Source: Novosphingobium arvoryzae | GTDB taxonomy: Bacteria > Pseudomonadota > Alphaproteobacteria > Sphingomonadales > Sphingomonadaceae | NCBI RefSeq assembly: GCF_014652615.1 | Contig: NZ_BMZD01000002.1 | Coordinates: forward strand, 186,001 to 250,000 | Direction: 5' to 3' | Length of the DNA stretch: 64,000 nt | Shown: positions 26,436-36,810 of the stretch, piece by piece | Numbering within the stretch: the first letter of the stretch is position 1 | Layout of the letters: each line of letters opens with the position of its first letter | The notes under the pieces: generated by a model | The model's database searches: none | Told to the model about the DNA's origin: nothing | The model's input: only the letters and a program-made list of their open reading frames with translations | Translations under genes and position numbers: made by a program

Positions 26436-26549
26436 GCGTGCTCCCATGGGAAACTGGCCCACCCGCGCCGCACGCCCCGTTGAATGAAGTATGCGGCCAA
26501 GTGGTTAGCGTGGATTGCAGTTAGGCGCGGGCGGTGCGATAGGCAACCC

Positions 26550-28805
26550 ATGCTCCCTTGTCCGCAGCCCCTGCTGCCTGCCCCGGAATCGCGCCTGCCC
26601 ACCTGCCGCACCAGCGCCCTTGCGCTGGCGCTGATGCTGGCCTGCGCCCCGGTTGCCGCGCTGGCGCAGGATGCCCCGGCAGCGGAAACGGCGGCCGAGG
26701 ACCCGGATATCGGCTTCGAGGCGGACGGCGTCAGCTATGACAGCGACACCGGCATCGTCACCGCGTTCGGCAACGTGGTGATGAAGCGCGGCGACCAGTC
26801 GCTGCGGGCCGACCAGATCACCTGGAACCGCACCACCGGTGTGATCGAGGCGACCGGCACGATCCGCATGGTCGATGCGGACGGCAACCAGCTGTTCACC
26901 GACCGGATCGAGCTGAACGACGAATTCAAGGCCGGGGCGATGCAGAACATGCTGCTGGCCCTGCGCGAAGGCGGGCGGCTGGCCGCGGCCAGCGGCTCGC
27001 GCGCCGAGGACGGCACGATCCTGCTCGACCGCGCGGTCTATACCGCCTGCGCGATCGAGGACGACCAGGGCTGCCCGCGCAACCCCAGCTGGCGCATCAC
27101 TGCCAAGCGCGTGATCTATGACGACGCGAAGAAGCAGGTGACGTTCAAGGGCGCGCGGCTGGAATTGTTCGGCGCGCGGCTGCTGCCCTTGCCGGGGCTG
27201 GTGCTGACCACCGATGGCCGCCCGATTTCCGGCCTGCTGATCCCGGACGTGCGCCTCTCCGCCTCGAACGGGGTGGAATTTTCCGAAACCTGGTATCAGC
27301 GCCTCGCCCCCAACCGGGACATCGCGGTGACGGGCTATGTCTATACCGAGGCGCTGCCGATGATCTCGGCGCAATACCGCGCGCTGACCGCCAAGGGCGC
27401 CTATCAGGTCACCGGCTATGCCACGCGCAGCAGCCGCATTTCGATTTCAGGCAACAGCGTCGGCTCGGAAAAGGACTTTCGCGGCTATTTCTTCGCCAAC
27501 GGCAAGTTCCAGTTCAACCCGAACTGGAGCATTACCGCATCGGGCCGCTTCGCCTCTGACCGCACGTTCCTGCGCCGCTATGACATCAGCCGGGATGACC
27601 GGCTGCGCTCGATGATCGAGGCAGAGCGGATCGGCGAGAATTCATACCTCTCCATCGCCGGCTGGGCGACCCAGACGCTGCGCGTGGGCGACAAGCAGGG
27701 GCTGGTCCCGGTGGCGCTGCCGATCATCGACTATCGCCGCCGGATCAACGATCCCATGCTGGGCGGCAAGATCGAGCTGCAGGCCAATTCGATGGCGATT
27801 ACCCGCACCAGCGGGCAGGATACCCAGCGCGCCTTTGCCAGCGCGCGGTGGGATCTGCGCCGGATCACCGGGCTGGGCCAGGAAGTGACCTTCACCACCC
27901 TGCTGCGCGGCGATGTCTATCATTCGGACGAGAACGCGCTGACCGCGACCACCATCTATCGCGGCAATCCCGGCTGGGAAACGCGCGGTCTGGCCACGGC
28001 GGCGGTCGACGTGAAGTGGCCGCTGGTGGGCGAATTCGCGGGCGGAACGCAAGTGCTGACCCCGCGCTTCGAGGTCGTCGCCAGCCCGCGCCTGCGCAAC
28101 CTGGCGGTCCCCAACGAGGACGCCCGCGCGATCGACCTTGAGGATTCCAACCTCTTCGCGCTCAACCGCTTCCCCGGCTATGACCGGGTCGAGGACGGCG
28201 TGCGCTTTACCTACGGTCTCGACTGGCAGTTCGAACGGCCGGGCTGGCGCGTGTCCTCCACCATCGGCCAGACCTACCGCGTGTCCAGCCGTCCCACCCT
28301 GCTGCCTGATGGCACCGGCCTGTCGAGCCGCGTGTCCGACGTCGTCGGGCGGACCGAGGTGCGCTTCCGCGACTTCGTGAAGCTGACGCACCGCTTCCGG
28401 CTGGACAAGGACAACTTCGCCGTCCGCCGCAACGAGTTCGACGCCACCATCGGGACCGAGCGGACCTATGCCGAAATCGGCTACCTGCGGCTCAACCGCG
28501 ACATCGGCGCCGGGATCGAGGATCTGGCCGACCGCGAGGAACTGCGCGTGGCCGGGCGGGTCGCCTTTGCCCGTTACTGGTCGCTGTTCGGCTCTGGCGT
28601 GTTCAACCTGACCAGCAAGAACGAGGACCCGCTGACCACGACCGACGGGTTCCAGCCGCTGCGCACCCGCATCGGTGTGGCCTATCAGGACGAATGCCTG
28701 GAGCTGGCCTTCACCTGGCGGCGCGATTTCGTGGCCACCGGCGATGCGCGCAAGGGCAACACGTTCCAGATCAATTTCGCGCTGCGCAATCTGGGCTTCA
28801 GGTGA
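26550..28805 (+). CDS. lptD: LPS-assembly outer-membrane protein LptD
   Basis: The 751-residue protein inserts lipopolysaccharide into the outer leaflet. It has a hydrophobic N-terminal signal region (about 22-43, ending ALAQ), an OstA/LptA-like jellyroll domain (FEADGVSYDSDTGIVTAFGNVVMKRGDQSLRADQITW) and a large C-terminal beta-barrel. Cysteines for disulfides are in CAIEDDQGC and DEC near the C-terminus. The ATG at 26550 leaves the signal region intact. It opens lptD-surA-pdxA-ksgA, the same order as in E. coli. Confidence 0.95.
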   Translation: MLPCPQPLLPAPESRLPTCRTSALALALMLACAPVAALAQDAPAAETAAEDPDIGFEADGVSYDSDTGIVTAFGNVVMKRGDQSLRADQITWNRTTGVIEATGTIRMVDADGNQLFTDRIELNDEFKAGAMQNMLLALREGGRLAAASGSRAEDGTILLDRAVYTACAIEDDQGCPRNPSWRITAKRVIYDDAKKQVTFKGARLELFGARLLPLPGLVLTTDGRPISGLLIPDVRLSASNGVEFSETWYQRLAPNRDIAVTGYVYTEALPMISAQYRALTAKGAYQVTGYATRSSRISISGNSVGSEKDFRGYFFANGKFQFNPNWSITASGRFASDRTFLRRYDISRDDRLRSMIEAERIGENSYLSIAGWATQTLRVGDKQGLVPVALPIIDYRRRINDPMLGGKIELQANSMAITRTSGQDTQRAFASARWDLRRITGLGQEVTFTTLLRGDVYHSDENALTATTIYRGNPGWETRGLATAAVDVKWPLVGEFAGGTQVLTPRFEVVASPRLRNLAVPNEDARAIDLEDSNLFALNRFPGYDRVEDGVRFTYGLDWQFERPGWRVSSTIGQTYRVSSRPTLLPDGTGLSSRVSDVVGRTEVRFRDFVKLTHRFRLDKDNFAVRRNEFDATIGTERTYAEIGYLRLNRDIGAGIEDLADREELRVAGRVAFARYWSLFGSGVFNLTSKNEDPLTTTDGFQPLRTRIGVAYQDECLELAFTWRRDFVATGDARKGNTFQINFALRNLGFR

Positions 28806-28945
28806 TAGCGCGGCCCGCAACATTGGCACTGGCGCGCAAACGCGCTATCCGCCGCGATGCTCAGCTTGGGTTAAGCCTGCTTGCGGCAGTCCACCCGGCA
28901 AGTCCGGCCCGGAAATCCCCGGCCGTTTTTGGGAATTAGGTACCT

Positions 28946-30322
28946 GTGAACAGCACTTCGCTCTCCCGCCTTTCGGCCCGTTTTCCGGCTCGCTTCTCGG
29001 CCCGCCTCGCAGTTGCCGCACTGGGCGTCAGCGCCATCGCCCTGACCGGCGCCGCCATCGCGCAGGACGGCGGTGCCGCCGGCGGCCTGATCCTGCCCGA
29101 CAATCCGGCCTTTTTCGCCAAGAACGATCCCAACCACCGCAAGGCGACCGTGATCGTCAACGGCGAGATCATTACCGGCACCGACGTTGACCAGCGCGTC
29201 GCGCTGATCGTCAACGCCAGCGGGGGCAAGGTCAGCGACGAGGAACTGGGCCGCCTGAAGCTGCAGGTGCTGCGCAACCTGATGGACGAAACGCTCCAGA
29301 TCCAGGAAGCCAAGGCGCAGAAGGTCGATGTCGACAACAGCGAAGTCGATCAGACCTTTGCCCGCATCGCCCAGCAGAACTTCGGCCAGGACGTGAAGGC
29401 GATGGAGGCCTATCTGGCCAAGATCGGCTCCTCCGCCGCTTCGCTCAAGCGCCAGATCCGGGGCGAGCTGTCGTGGAACCGCCTGCTGCGCCGCAACGTC
29501 CAGCCGTTCGTCAACGTCTCGGACGAAGAAGTGCGCGAAGTGCTGAAGCGAATGCAGGAAGCCAAGGGGACCGAGGAATATCGCGTCGGCGAAATCTTCC
29601 TCTCGGCCACCAGCGAAAACCGCGACGCGGTGTACCAGAACGCCCAGAAGATCGTCGAACAGCTCAAGGGCGGCGGCAGCTTCGTGGGCTATGCCCGCCA
29701 GTTCTCCGAAGCCTCGACCGCGGCCACCGGCGGCGATCTGGGCTGGGTGAAGCGCGGCGTGCTGCCGACCGAACTCGATGCCCTGCTGCCCACGATCCAG
29801 AGCGGCCAGCTGGTCGGCCCGGTGGAGATCCGGGGCGGCTTTTCGATCCTGCTGCTGATCGACAAGCGCCAGGTGCTGACCGCCGATCCGCGCGATGCGG
29901 TGCTCAGCCTCAAGCAGATTTCCATCGGGTTCGCCCCCGGCGTGACCGAAACCCAGGCCACCACCCGCGCCAAGGCCTTTGCCGATGCGATGGGCGCCGC
30001 GCGTGGCTGTGCCAACGCCGATGAAGTCGCCGCCTCGCTGGGGGCGGACGTGGTCAACAACGACCAGATCAAGGCGCGCGACCTGCCGACCCCGCTGCAG
30101 AACCTGGTGCTCAGCCTGAACCTGGGGGAAACCACCCCGCCGTTCGGCTCGATCCAGGAAGGCGTGCGCGTGCTGATGCTGTGCGGCCGCGACGATCCCA
30201 AGGCCGATAGCGGCCCGGATTTCGAACAGGTGCAAAGCCAGATGGAAGACGAACGCGTCAACAAGCGCGCGCAAACCTACCTGCGCGACCTGCGCCGCGA
30301 CGCGGTGATCGATTATAACTGA
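28946..30322 (+). CDS. surA: Periplasmic peptidyl-prolyl isomerase/chaperone SurA
   Basis: The 458-residue protein is a periplasmic chaperone for outer-membrane proteins. It starts with GTG at 28946 and has a signal peptide ending AAIAQ near residue 40. The SurA N-terminal domain follows (VIVNGEIITGTDVDQRVALIV). A parvulin domain is visible in YRVGEIFLSATSEN...FVGYARQFSEASTAATGGDLGWVKRG, and a second, more diverged one follows. It sits after lptD, whose assembly in other bacteria depends on SurA. Confidence 0.93.
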   Translation: MNSTSLSRLSARFPARFSARLAVAALGVSAIALTGAAIAQDGGAAGGLILPDNPAFFAKNDPNHRKATVIVNGEIITGTDVDQRVALIVNASGGKVSDEELGRLKLQVLRNLMDETLQIQEAKAQKVDVDNSEVDQTFARIAQQNFGQDVKAMEAYLAKIGSSAASLKRQIRGELSWNRLLRRNVQPFVNVSDEEVREVLKRMQEAKGTEEYRVGEIFLSATSENRDAVYQNAQKIVEQLKGGGSFVGYARQFSEASTAATGGDLGWVKRGVLPTELDALLPTIQSGQLVGPVEIRGGFSILLLIDKRQVLTADPRDAVLSLKQISIGFAPGVTETQATTRAKAFADAMGAARGCANADEVAASLGADVVNNDQIKARDLPTPLQNLVLSLNLGETTPPFGSIQEGVRVLMLCGRDDPKADSGPDFEQVQSQMEDERVNKRAQTYLRDLRRDAVIDYN

Positions 30323-30326
30323 CGGC

Positions 30327-31334
30327 ATGGACGGGGCCGCGCTGGCAGTATCGCTGGGCGATCCGGCGGGCGTCGGCCCCGAATTGCTGGCCGCCGCCTG
30401 GGCGCGGCGGTTTGCTGACGATCTGCCGCCGTTCTTCGCCGTGGGCGGGCCAGACCTGCTGGCCGAAGCAGCGAAGCAGCGCGGGCTGTCCGTGCCCATC
30501 GTCCAGATTTTCCACCCGGCCGAAGCGCTCGACTGCTTCGATGTCGCCCTGCCCGTGCTGGCAGGAATCGACAGCGATTACCGCCCCGGCGCGCCGGACC
30601 GCGACGGCGCGGAATTCGCGCTGGCTTCGCTGACCGAGGCCGCCCGGCTGGCGGTGGACGGCGAAGCCGCCGCGCTGGTCACCGGCCCGATTGCCAAGGC
30701 GCGGCTGGCCGAAGTCGGGTTCGACCATCCCGGCCAGACCGAATTCGTCGCGGCGGCCTGCGGGGTTGCGGCAGAGGACGCGGTGATGATGCTGGCCGGG
30801 CCGAACCTGCGCACCGTGCCACTGACGGTCCACATCGCCTTGTCCGAAGTGCCCCGGCGCCTGTCGAGCGACCTCATCGTCCGCCGCGCCCGGGTCGTCG
30901 CCGCCGCGCTGGCGCGCGATTTTGGGATCGAGCAGCCGCGCCTCGCCATCGCCGCCTTGAACCCCCACGCGGGCGAGGACGGGCGCATGGGGGATGAGGA
31001 AGCGCGGATCATCGCTCCGGCGATCGCAGCCTTGCAGGCCGAGGGGATCGCCGCCACTGGCCCCCACCCCGCCGACGCCCTGTTCGCCCCGCGCGCCCGC
31101 GCCGGGTTCGATGCGGCGCTGTGCATGTATCACGATCAGGCGCTGATCCCGCTGAAAGCGCTCGATTTCGACAACGGCGTCAACGTCACGCTGGGCCTGC
31201 CCGTCATCCGCACCTCGCCCGATCACGGCACCGCGTTCGGCATTGCCGGAACCGGTCAGGCCGACGCAGGCGCAACCATCGCCGCAATCCGCATGGCCGG
31301 GGAATGCGCGGCGCGGCGCGCAGAGGCGCTTTGA
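30327..31334 (+). CDS. pdxA: 4-hydroxythreonine-4-phosphate dehydrogenase
   Basis: The 335-residue enzyme acts in pyridoxal phosphate synthesis. Features are SLGDPAGVGPELL at the N-terminus, the zinc-binding and substrate segments VTGPIAKARL and CMYHDQALIPLKALDFDNGVNVTLGLPVIRTSPDHGTAFGIAG. The start is 4 bases after the surA stop. It is the third gene of the lptD-surA-pdxA-ksgA unit. Confidence 0.96.
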   Translation: MDGAALAVSLGDPAGVGPELLAAAWARRFADDLPPFFAVGGPDLLAEAAKQRGLSVPIVQIFHPAEALDCFDVALPVLAGIDSDYRPGAPDRDGAEFALASLTEAARLAVDGEAAALVTGPIAKARLAEVGFDHPGQTEFVAAACGVAAEDAVMMLAGPNLRTVPLTVHIALSEVPRRLSSDLIVRRARVVAAALARDFGIEQPRLAIAALNPHAGEDGRMGDEEARIIAPAIAALQAEGIAATGPHPADALFAPRARAGFDAALCMYHDQALIPLKALDFDNGVNVTLGLPVIRTSPDHGTAFGIAGTGQADAGATIAAIRMAGECAARRAEAL

Positions 31335-31363
31335 TTTCTCCCGCGAACGGCTAAGGGAAACGG

Positions 31364-32194
31364 GTGAACCAACCTGACCTCCCCCCCCTGCGCGACGTCA
31401 TCAATCGCCACGGCCTGTTCGCCACCAAGGCGCTGGGCCAGAACTTCCTGTTTGACGAACAGCTGCTGGACCGGATCGCCGCGATCCCCGGCAAGCTGAA
31501 GGGGCAGGACGTGCTGGAAGTCGGCCCCGGACCTGGCGGCCTCACCCGCGCGCTGCTGCGCGCCGGGGCCAACGTCACCGCGATTGAAATGGACAAGCGC
31601 TGCCTGCCCGCACTGGCCGAACTGTCAGAAGCGTTTCCCGGCCAGCTGACCGTGATCGAGGGCGATGCGACCAAGATCGACCCGGCCACGCTGTTCGCGG
31701 GCGCGTATCACATCGTCGCCAACCTGCCCTACAATGTCGGCACCGCGCTGTTCACTGGCTGGCTGTCGGGTGAAAACTGGCCGCCGCAGTGGGCCAGTCT
31801 GACGCTGATGTTCCAGCTGGAAGTCGCCCAGCGGATCATCGCCACCCCCGCTGATCCGTCCGCCTTCGGCCGTCTCGCCGTGCTGGCCCAGTGGCGCAGC
31901 GCCGCGAAGCTGGCGATGAAAGTCCACCGCAGCGCCTTCACCCCGCCGCCCAAAGTGATGAGCGCGATCGTCCACGTGACCCCCGCCGATATGCCGCAAG
32001 GCGTCTCCGCCCGGATGCTCGAACGCGTCACCGAAGCCGCCTTCGGCCAGCGCCGCAAGATGCTACGCCAAAGCCTGAAAGGCCTACCCGGCGCGCTGGC
32101 TGCGCTGGAGCGCCTGGGCATCGATCCCCAGCGCCGCGCCGAAACGCTGAACGTGGAAGAATTCGTCGCCATCGCCCGCGAACTGACCGCCTAG
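31364..32194 (+). CDS. rsmA: 16S rRNA dimethyladenosine transferase
   Basis: This 276-residue enzyme (also called KsgA) dimethylates two adjacent adenines near the 3' end of 16S rRNA. It has [17 protein letters not shown], the SAM loop [14 protein letters not shown] and the catalytic NLPYNVGT. It starts with GTG at 31364. It is the last gene of the envelope/ribosome cluster. The frame of the minus-strand DUF3885 gene reads into its 3' end. Confidence 0.97.
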   Translation: MNQPDLPPLRDVINRHGLFATKALGQNFLFDEQLLDRIAAIPGKLKGQDVLEVGPGPGGLTRALLRAGANVTAIEMDKRCLPALAELSEAFPGQLTVIEGDATKIDPATLFAGAYHIVANLPYNVGTALFTGWLSGENWPPQWASLTLMFQLEVAQRIIATPADPSAFGRLAVLAQWRSAAKLAMKVHRSAFTPPPKVMSAIVHVTPADMPQGVSARMLERVTEAAFGQRRKMLRQSLKGLPGALAALERLGIDPQRRAETLNVEEFVAIARELTA

Positions 32195-32945
32195 GCGGCG
32201 CGGACAAATTCCGCACTGAAGAGATGACCGCTATTGCGGATCGCCAACAGGGCACCGAACGGCAGTATATGGGTGGGTTCCAGACGGTCGGCTTTCGGAC
32301 GCGAGGCACCACAAGCTGAAGTAATTTGAACAGCTTCGCCATGCGCTCACGATCATAGTCGAGGAGCCAGTCAGCAAAACCCGCGTAAAGCCCGTGAAGC
32401 GTGGCGGCATCATAAGCACTCACGTCCATTCCTCGATCATCATAGATGTGCATCATCACGGATTTGCTTGGGTCGATCAGGAAGGCAACGACAGGAGCGC
32501 TCGGATAGATGGGCATTTCTGACGCGACCACATGCCAAAGAAGGGTGTCGCGGACGATCTTGTCGGGACCCATATCGTAGCTCCGGACGTCCCAGACATC
32601 CGCCTCTTCGCCGGGATCGGGGTAAAGAACTGCCTGCCATTCGCTGATCTGAGGCGCATGAAATCCGGTGGACTGAAGAGCCACGAACCCGTCGTCTACT
32701 TCATCAGGGAGACCAGCTGGATCAGGCAGGCGGCCGTTCCAAGCCACAACGCCTATGCAGCTTTCACGAAACAGCGCGTCAGCGACGGTCGATGCCCGTC
32801 GGTGCGCCTGAAGAAAACGAGGAACTGGCTGGACGGAGTTATCAAACTCCTTGCCCCCAAGTTCGAAACGTAGCCGAACGTCTTCGAAGCCAAAGCGGGC
32901 TGCCCAAAGATTCGACCACAAATTCTCAATGGATGGGCTGCTCAT
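32028..32945 (-). CDS. DUF3885-like protein, 3' end probably damaged
   Basis: Residues 1-205 fit the DUF3885 family: [61 protein letters not shown]. Such proteins normally stop soon after this last segment. Here the frame stays open for about 95 more residues, Arg-rich and antisense to the end of rsmA, which looks like read-through. A small indel or lost stop near 32315-32340 is likely. Base composition is lower in GC than neighbouring genes, which suggests transfer. Function unknown. The true protein end could be 32231 in another frame. Confidence 0.6.
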   Translation of the reverse strand: MSSPSIENLWSNLWAARFGFEDVRLRFELGGKEFDNSVQPVPRFLQAHRRASTVADALFRESCIGVVAWNGRLPDPAGLPDEVDDGFVALQSTGFHAPQISEWQAVLYPDPGEEADVWDVRSYDMGPDKIVRDTLLWHVVASEMPIYPSAPVVAFLIDPSKSVMMHIYDDRGMDVSAYDAATLHGLYAGFADWLLDYDRERMAKLFKLLQLVVPRVRKPTVWNPPIYCRSVPCWRSAIAVISSVRNLSAPPRRSVRGRWRRILPRSAFRRGAGDRCPGAPAQPARRVGLSGFGVASCGAGRRRLR

Positions 32946-33351
32946 AGGGCTTCATAGCCGCATCACGCGCGACCGAGCAATGACGGCTTTTGACACTATG
33001 AAAAGCTTGGCCGAATGACCGCAATGGGGTCGTGTCCTGACAGGCAGCTTTCAGAGCAAAATGGCGGATAGCTGACGTTCCCACCATGACGGAATTTGTC
33101 CACGCGTCCTGAGCTCCTCCCGATTCTGGCCCGTTTTCTCATGGGACCAAATGGGGAGGTGGCAGCCGCCAAGCGGCTGACGGAGGGGCCATTTTCCTAC
33201 ATCGCCGCCGCCTGCTACGTTCGCGTCGGCTCTTTCCATCGTCGATCTTCACGCACCAGCGCAGGGGACCGCTTGTTTCGCATCGAAACAGACGCCCCGC
33301 GCATGACTTTCATCAACTAAACCCCGGCGACACCCCGGCGACTCGGGCGAA
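32946..33351. other. 406-bp gene-poor gap in an AT-richer islet
   Basis: No convincing gene is seen. A 74-residue open frame on plus (33096-33320) has no recognised family. It ends in RMTFIN with ATGACTTTCATCAACTAA at 33303-33320, and the same 18 bases occur at 62037-62054 on the opposite strand. The gap separates the DUF3885 gene from glcB. Confidence 0.5.
33303..33320 (+). repeat. Short repeat ATGACTTTCATCAACTAA, copy 1
   Basis: Eighteen identical bases recur at 62037-62054 in reverse. The match extends upstream for about 9 more bases with two differences (CGCCC, then GCG). Both copies are in gene-poor gaps and both end a short open frame with RMTFIN. Confidence 0.7.
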
Positions 33352-35427
33352 TCACCGCGCCTTTTTCACCCGCCGCCAGGCATGCAGCAGCGGTTCTGTA
33401 TAGCCGCTGGGCTGCTCCACGCCCTTGAACACCAGATCGCAGGCAGCGCGGAAGGCCGGGCCATCCTCGTTCCCGGTCAGCGGCACATAGGCCGGATCGC
33501 CCGCGTTCTGGGCATCGACCTTCACCGCCATCCGCCGCAGCGAATCCATCACCTGCTCCGCCGTGCAGACCCCGTGGAGCAGCCAGTTGGCCATGTGCTG
33601 GCTGGAAATGCGCAGCGTCGCGCGGTCTTCCATCAGGCCAACGTCGTTGATGTCAGGCACCTTGGAACAGCCGACCCCGGCATCGATCCAGCGCACGACA
33701 TAGCCGAGCAGCCCTTGCGCATTGTTGTCCAGTTCGGCGCGGACTTCCGCGTCCGACCAGTTGGTTCCCTGCGCCAGCGGCACGGTCAGCAGCGCCTCCA
33801 GCGGCGGCACCGGCTGGCTCGCCAGTTCACGCTGGACGGCGAACACGTCGACCGCATGGTAATGCATCGCATGCAGCGTCGCCGCCGTGGGCGACGGCAC
33901 CCAGGCGGTGTTCGCGCCAGCCTTGGGATGGCCGATCTTCTGGACCATCATGTCGCCCATCATGTCCGGCGCGGCCCACATGCCCTTGCCGATCTGCGCC
34001 TTGCCCGACAGCCCGCAGGAAAGGCCGATCTGGACGTTGCGGGCCTCATAGGCACTGATCCACGCGGTCTGCTTCATGTCGGCCTTGCGGATCATCGGCC
34101 CGGCCCGCATCGAGGTGTGGATTTCATCCCCGGTCCGATCGAGGAACCCGGTGTTGATGAACACGATCCGGTCCTTCACCGCATGGATGCAGGCGGCCAG
34201 ATTGGCGGAGGTGCGGCGCTCCTCGTCCATCACGCCAACCTTGATCGTGTGGCGCGGCAGTTCCAGCAAATCCTCAACCACGTCGAACAAGGTATTGGTA
34301 AAGGCGGCTTCTTCCGGCCCGTGCATCTTCGGCTTGACGATATAGATGCTGCCTTCGCGGCTGTTGCCGAACCGCCCCAGCCCGGCCAGGTCCTGCGCCG
34401 AAATCGCGCTGGTCAGGACCGCGTCCATGATTCCTTCGGGGATCTCGCCGCCGTCCGCCAGCCGGATCGCCGGGTTGGTCATCAGGTGGCCGACATTGCG
34501 CACGAACAGCAGGCTGCGCCCCGGCAGGGTCAGTTCGCTGCCATCGGACAGAGTCCAGACGCGGTCCGGATTAAGCGTACGGGTCAGCGTCTTGCCGCCC
34601 TTCTCAAAGGTGTCGGCCAGATCGCCCCGGATCACGCCCAGCCAGTTGGCATAGGCGTTCAGCTTGTCCTCGGCATCGACCGCCGCGACCGAATCTTCCA
34701 GGTCGACAATGGTGGTCAGCGCGGCTTCCAGCACGATGTCGGCAATGCCCAGGGGATCGGTCTTGCCGACGGGATGGGCCGGATCGACCAGCACTTCGAT
34801 GTGCAGGCCGTTATGCCGGAACAGGAAGCCGCCCTCGCGCCGGGCGACTAGGTGTTCGCACGGCTGCCCCGCCAGCGCCGCTTCCCAGCCGGGAATCGCA
34901 CTGTTCAGGAACGCCCGCCCCGCCGCGATAACCGCCGCGCCGCGCACCTCGTCATAGCCGCCGGGCCGCGCCGGTGCGGCATCGAGCGCGTCGGTGCCGT
35001 AGTAGGCGTCGTAGAGGCTGCCCCAGCGGGCATTGGCGGCGTTGAGCAGGAAGCGCGCGTTGAGCACCGGCACCACCAGCTGCGGCCCGGCCATCTGCGC
35101 GATCTCGCGGTCCACGTTCTGCGTACCAACGCTGAACGGAGCGGGTTCGGGCACCAGATAGCCGATCTCGCGCAGGAACGCCTGATATTCGGCCATGTCG
35201 ATCGGCTTGCCCGCGCGGGCCATGTGCCACGCGTCGATTTCGGCCTGCAGCGCATCGCGCTTGGCCAGCAGCGCGCGGTTGACGGGCACCAGCCGGTCCA
35301 CCAGCGCGGCAAACCCGGCCCAGAACGCGGCCACATCCTTGCCCAGCGGGGCCAGCACCTGACCTTCGACAAACGCCGCCAGCGCCGCATCGACCTGCAA
35401 GCCCGACTTATCGACAAAACCGCTCAT
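33352..35427 (-). CDS. glcB: Malate synthase G
   Basis: The 691-residue enzyme condenses glyoxylate with acetyl-CoA to malate in the glyoxylate/glycolate route. Visible are the [17 protein letters not shown] segment, [50 protein letters not shown] and the C-terminal helical domain with the catalytic Asp in [13 protein letters not shown]. The ATG at 35427 follows GAGGAACA and starts the G-type N-terminus. It is divergent from the M20-astA-astB unit. No isocitrate lyase is visible here. Confidence 0.96.
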   Translation of the reverse strand: MSGFVDKSGLQVDAALAAFVEGQVLAPLGKDVAAFWAGFAALVDRLVPVNRALLAKRDALQAEIDAWHMARAGKPIDMAEYQAFLREIGYLVPEPAPFSVGTQNVDREIAQMAGPQLVVPVLNARFLLNAANARWGSLYDAYYGTDALDAAPARPGGYDEVRGAAVIAAGRAFLNSAIPGWEAALAGQPCEHLVARREGGFLFRHNGLHIEVLVDPAHPVGKTDPLGIADIVLEAALTTIVDLEDSVAAVDAEDKLNAYANWLGVIRGDLADTFEKGGKTLTRTLNPDRVWTLSDGSELTLPGRSLLFVRNVGHLMTNPAIRLADGGEIPEGIMDAVLTSAISAQDLAGLGRFGNSREGSIYIVKPKMHGPEEAAFTNTLFDVVEDLLELPRHTIKVGVMDEERRTSANLAACIHAVKDRIVFINTGFLDRTGDEIHTSMRAGPMIRKADMKQTAWISAYEARNVQIGLSCGLSGKAQIGKGMWAAPDMMGDMMVQKIGHPKAGANTAWVPSPTAATLHAMHYHAVDVFAVQRELASQPVPPLEALLTVPLAQGTNWSDAEVRAELDNNAQGLLGYVVRWIDAGVGCSKVPDINDVGLMEDRATLRISSQHMANWLLHGVCTAEQVMDSLRRMAVKVDAQNAGDPAYVPLTGNEDGPAFRAACDLVFKGVEQPSGYTEPLLHAWRRVKKAR

Positions 35428-35598
35428 TGTTCCTCGCACATCATTGAACCGGGGACGCAACATGCGCCTCGGCAGGGGTGATCAACGATTCCGGGGAGGA
35501 ATGCCAGCGCCTATGCCGCACTTGCGAAGGCAGCGCAACCGGGTCTGTATCGGGCAGGGGTTGGAGAGCGTCCATTGGTCAGCTAGAGAAGGTTTCAG

Positions 35599-36810
35599 AT
35601 GCAACAGCTTGACCCCACCGAACAGGCCCTGCTGGCCGCCGTCGATCCCGCCCCGATGCTGGGACAGGTGCAGGCGTGGAGCGCGATCAACACCGGCACC
35701 GGCAATCTGGCGGGTCTGGCCGAGCAGGCCGCGCAACTGGCCGATGCCTTTGCCGCGCTGCCCGGCAAGGTGACGCTGGAGGCCCCTGCCCCCGTCACCC
35801 AGATCGCCGCCGATGGGCGCGAGGCCGGCGTCGCATTTGGCCAGCATCTGGTCCTGCGGGTTCGCCCCGATGCGCCGCGCCGGTTCCTGTTGACCGGGCA
35901 CATGGACACCGTGTTCCCCGCGCACCACCCCTTCCAGCAGCAGCACTGGCTGGACGAGCAGACCCTGTGCGGCCCCGGCGTGGCCGACATGAAGGGCGGG
36001 ATCGCGGTGATCCTGGCGGCGCTCAAGGCCTTCGAGACGTCCCCGGCGGCACCGGCGACCGGCTATGACGTGCTGATCAATTCGGACGAGGAAACCGGCA
36101 GCCTCTCTTCCGCCGCGCTGATCGCCGCGCTGGCCCAGGGAAAGACCGCCGCGCTGACCTATGAACCTTCCGCCCTGCCCGATGGCACGCTGGCGGGCGA
36201 GCGGGCGGGCAGCGGCAACTACAGCCTGATCGTGACGGGCCGCTCCGCCCATGCGGGCCGCAACCCGCAGGACGGGCGCAACGCGATTGTCGCCGCCGCC
36301 GCGCTGGCGCTGGAGCTGAAGGCGCTGGAGCGCGAAGGCCTCTCGGTCAACCCGGCGCGGATCGACGGCGGCAGCGCCAACAACGTCGTGCCGGACATGG
36401 CCGTCCTGCGCTTCAACATCCGCCCGCGCAGCACAGCGCTGGCCACAATTTTCGAACAGGAAATCAACAGCCTTATCCACAAGGTTGCTGCCGAATATGA
36501 AGTCTTGATCCACCGCCACGGCGGGATCAGCCGCCCGCCCAAGCCACTTGATGCGGCGGCGGAAAAGCTGTTCGGGATCGTCGAGGAATGCAGCGCGCTG
36601 CTGGGCCAGCCAATCACCCGCAAGGCATCGGGCGGGGTCTGCGATGGCAACAATATCGCGGCCTGCGGCGTGCCGGTGGTCGATACGATGGGCGTGCGCG
36701 GCGGGGCGATTCATTCGCCTGACGAATTCCTGATCGTGCCCAGTCTGGCCGAACGCGCACGCCTGTCCGCGCTGGTCCTTCATCGACTTGCCAACGGAGC
36801 AACCCTGTGA
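35599..36810 (+). CDS. M20 family hydrolase, CPG2/ArgE-like, in the ast operon
   Basis: The 403-residue protein is an M20 zinc hydrolase: His101 and Asp103 (TGHMDTVFP), Asp130 (GPGVADMKGG), and Glu164-Glu165 (NSDEETGS) supply the metal and base residues. The GRSAHAGRNPQDGRNAI segment marks the dimerisation domain. M20 enzymes cut N-acyl amino acids; carboxypeptidase G2 and DapE are relatives. Its stop overlaps the astA GTG start by four bases. Because no astE is visible, it may remove succinate from N-succinylglutamate; that is inference. Confidence 0.88.
   Translation: MQQLDPTEQALLAAVDPAPMLGQVQAWSAINTGTGNLAGLAEQAAQLADAFAALPGKVTLEAPAPVTQIAADGREAGVAFGQHLVLRVRPDAPRRFLLTGHMDTVFPAHHPFQQQHWLDEQTLCGPGVADMKGGIAVILAALKAFETSPAAPATGYDVLINSDEETGSLSSAALIAALAQGKTAALTYEPSALPDGTLAGERAGSGNYSLIVTGRSAHAGRNPQDGRNAIVAAAALALELKALEREGLSVNPARIDGGSANNVVPDMAVLRFNIRPRSTALATIFEQEINSLIHKVAAEYEVLIHRHGGISRPPKPLDAAAEKLFGIVEECSALLGQPITRKASGGVCDGNNIAACGVPVVDTMGVRGGAIHSPDEFLIVPSLAERARLSALVLHRLANGATL

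Noticed and set aside
33096..33320. A 74-codon plus-strand open frame ending in RMTFIN
   Set aside because: No family and no ribosome-binding site seen. Kept only as the carrier of the short repeat.
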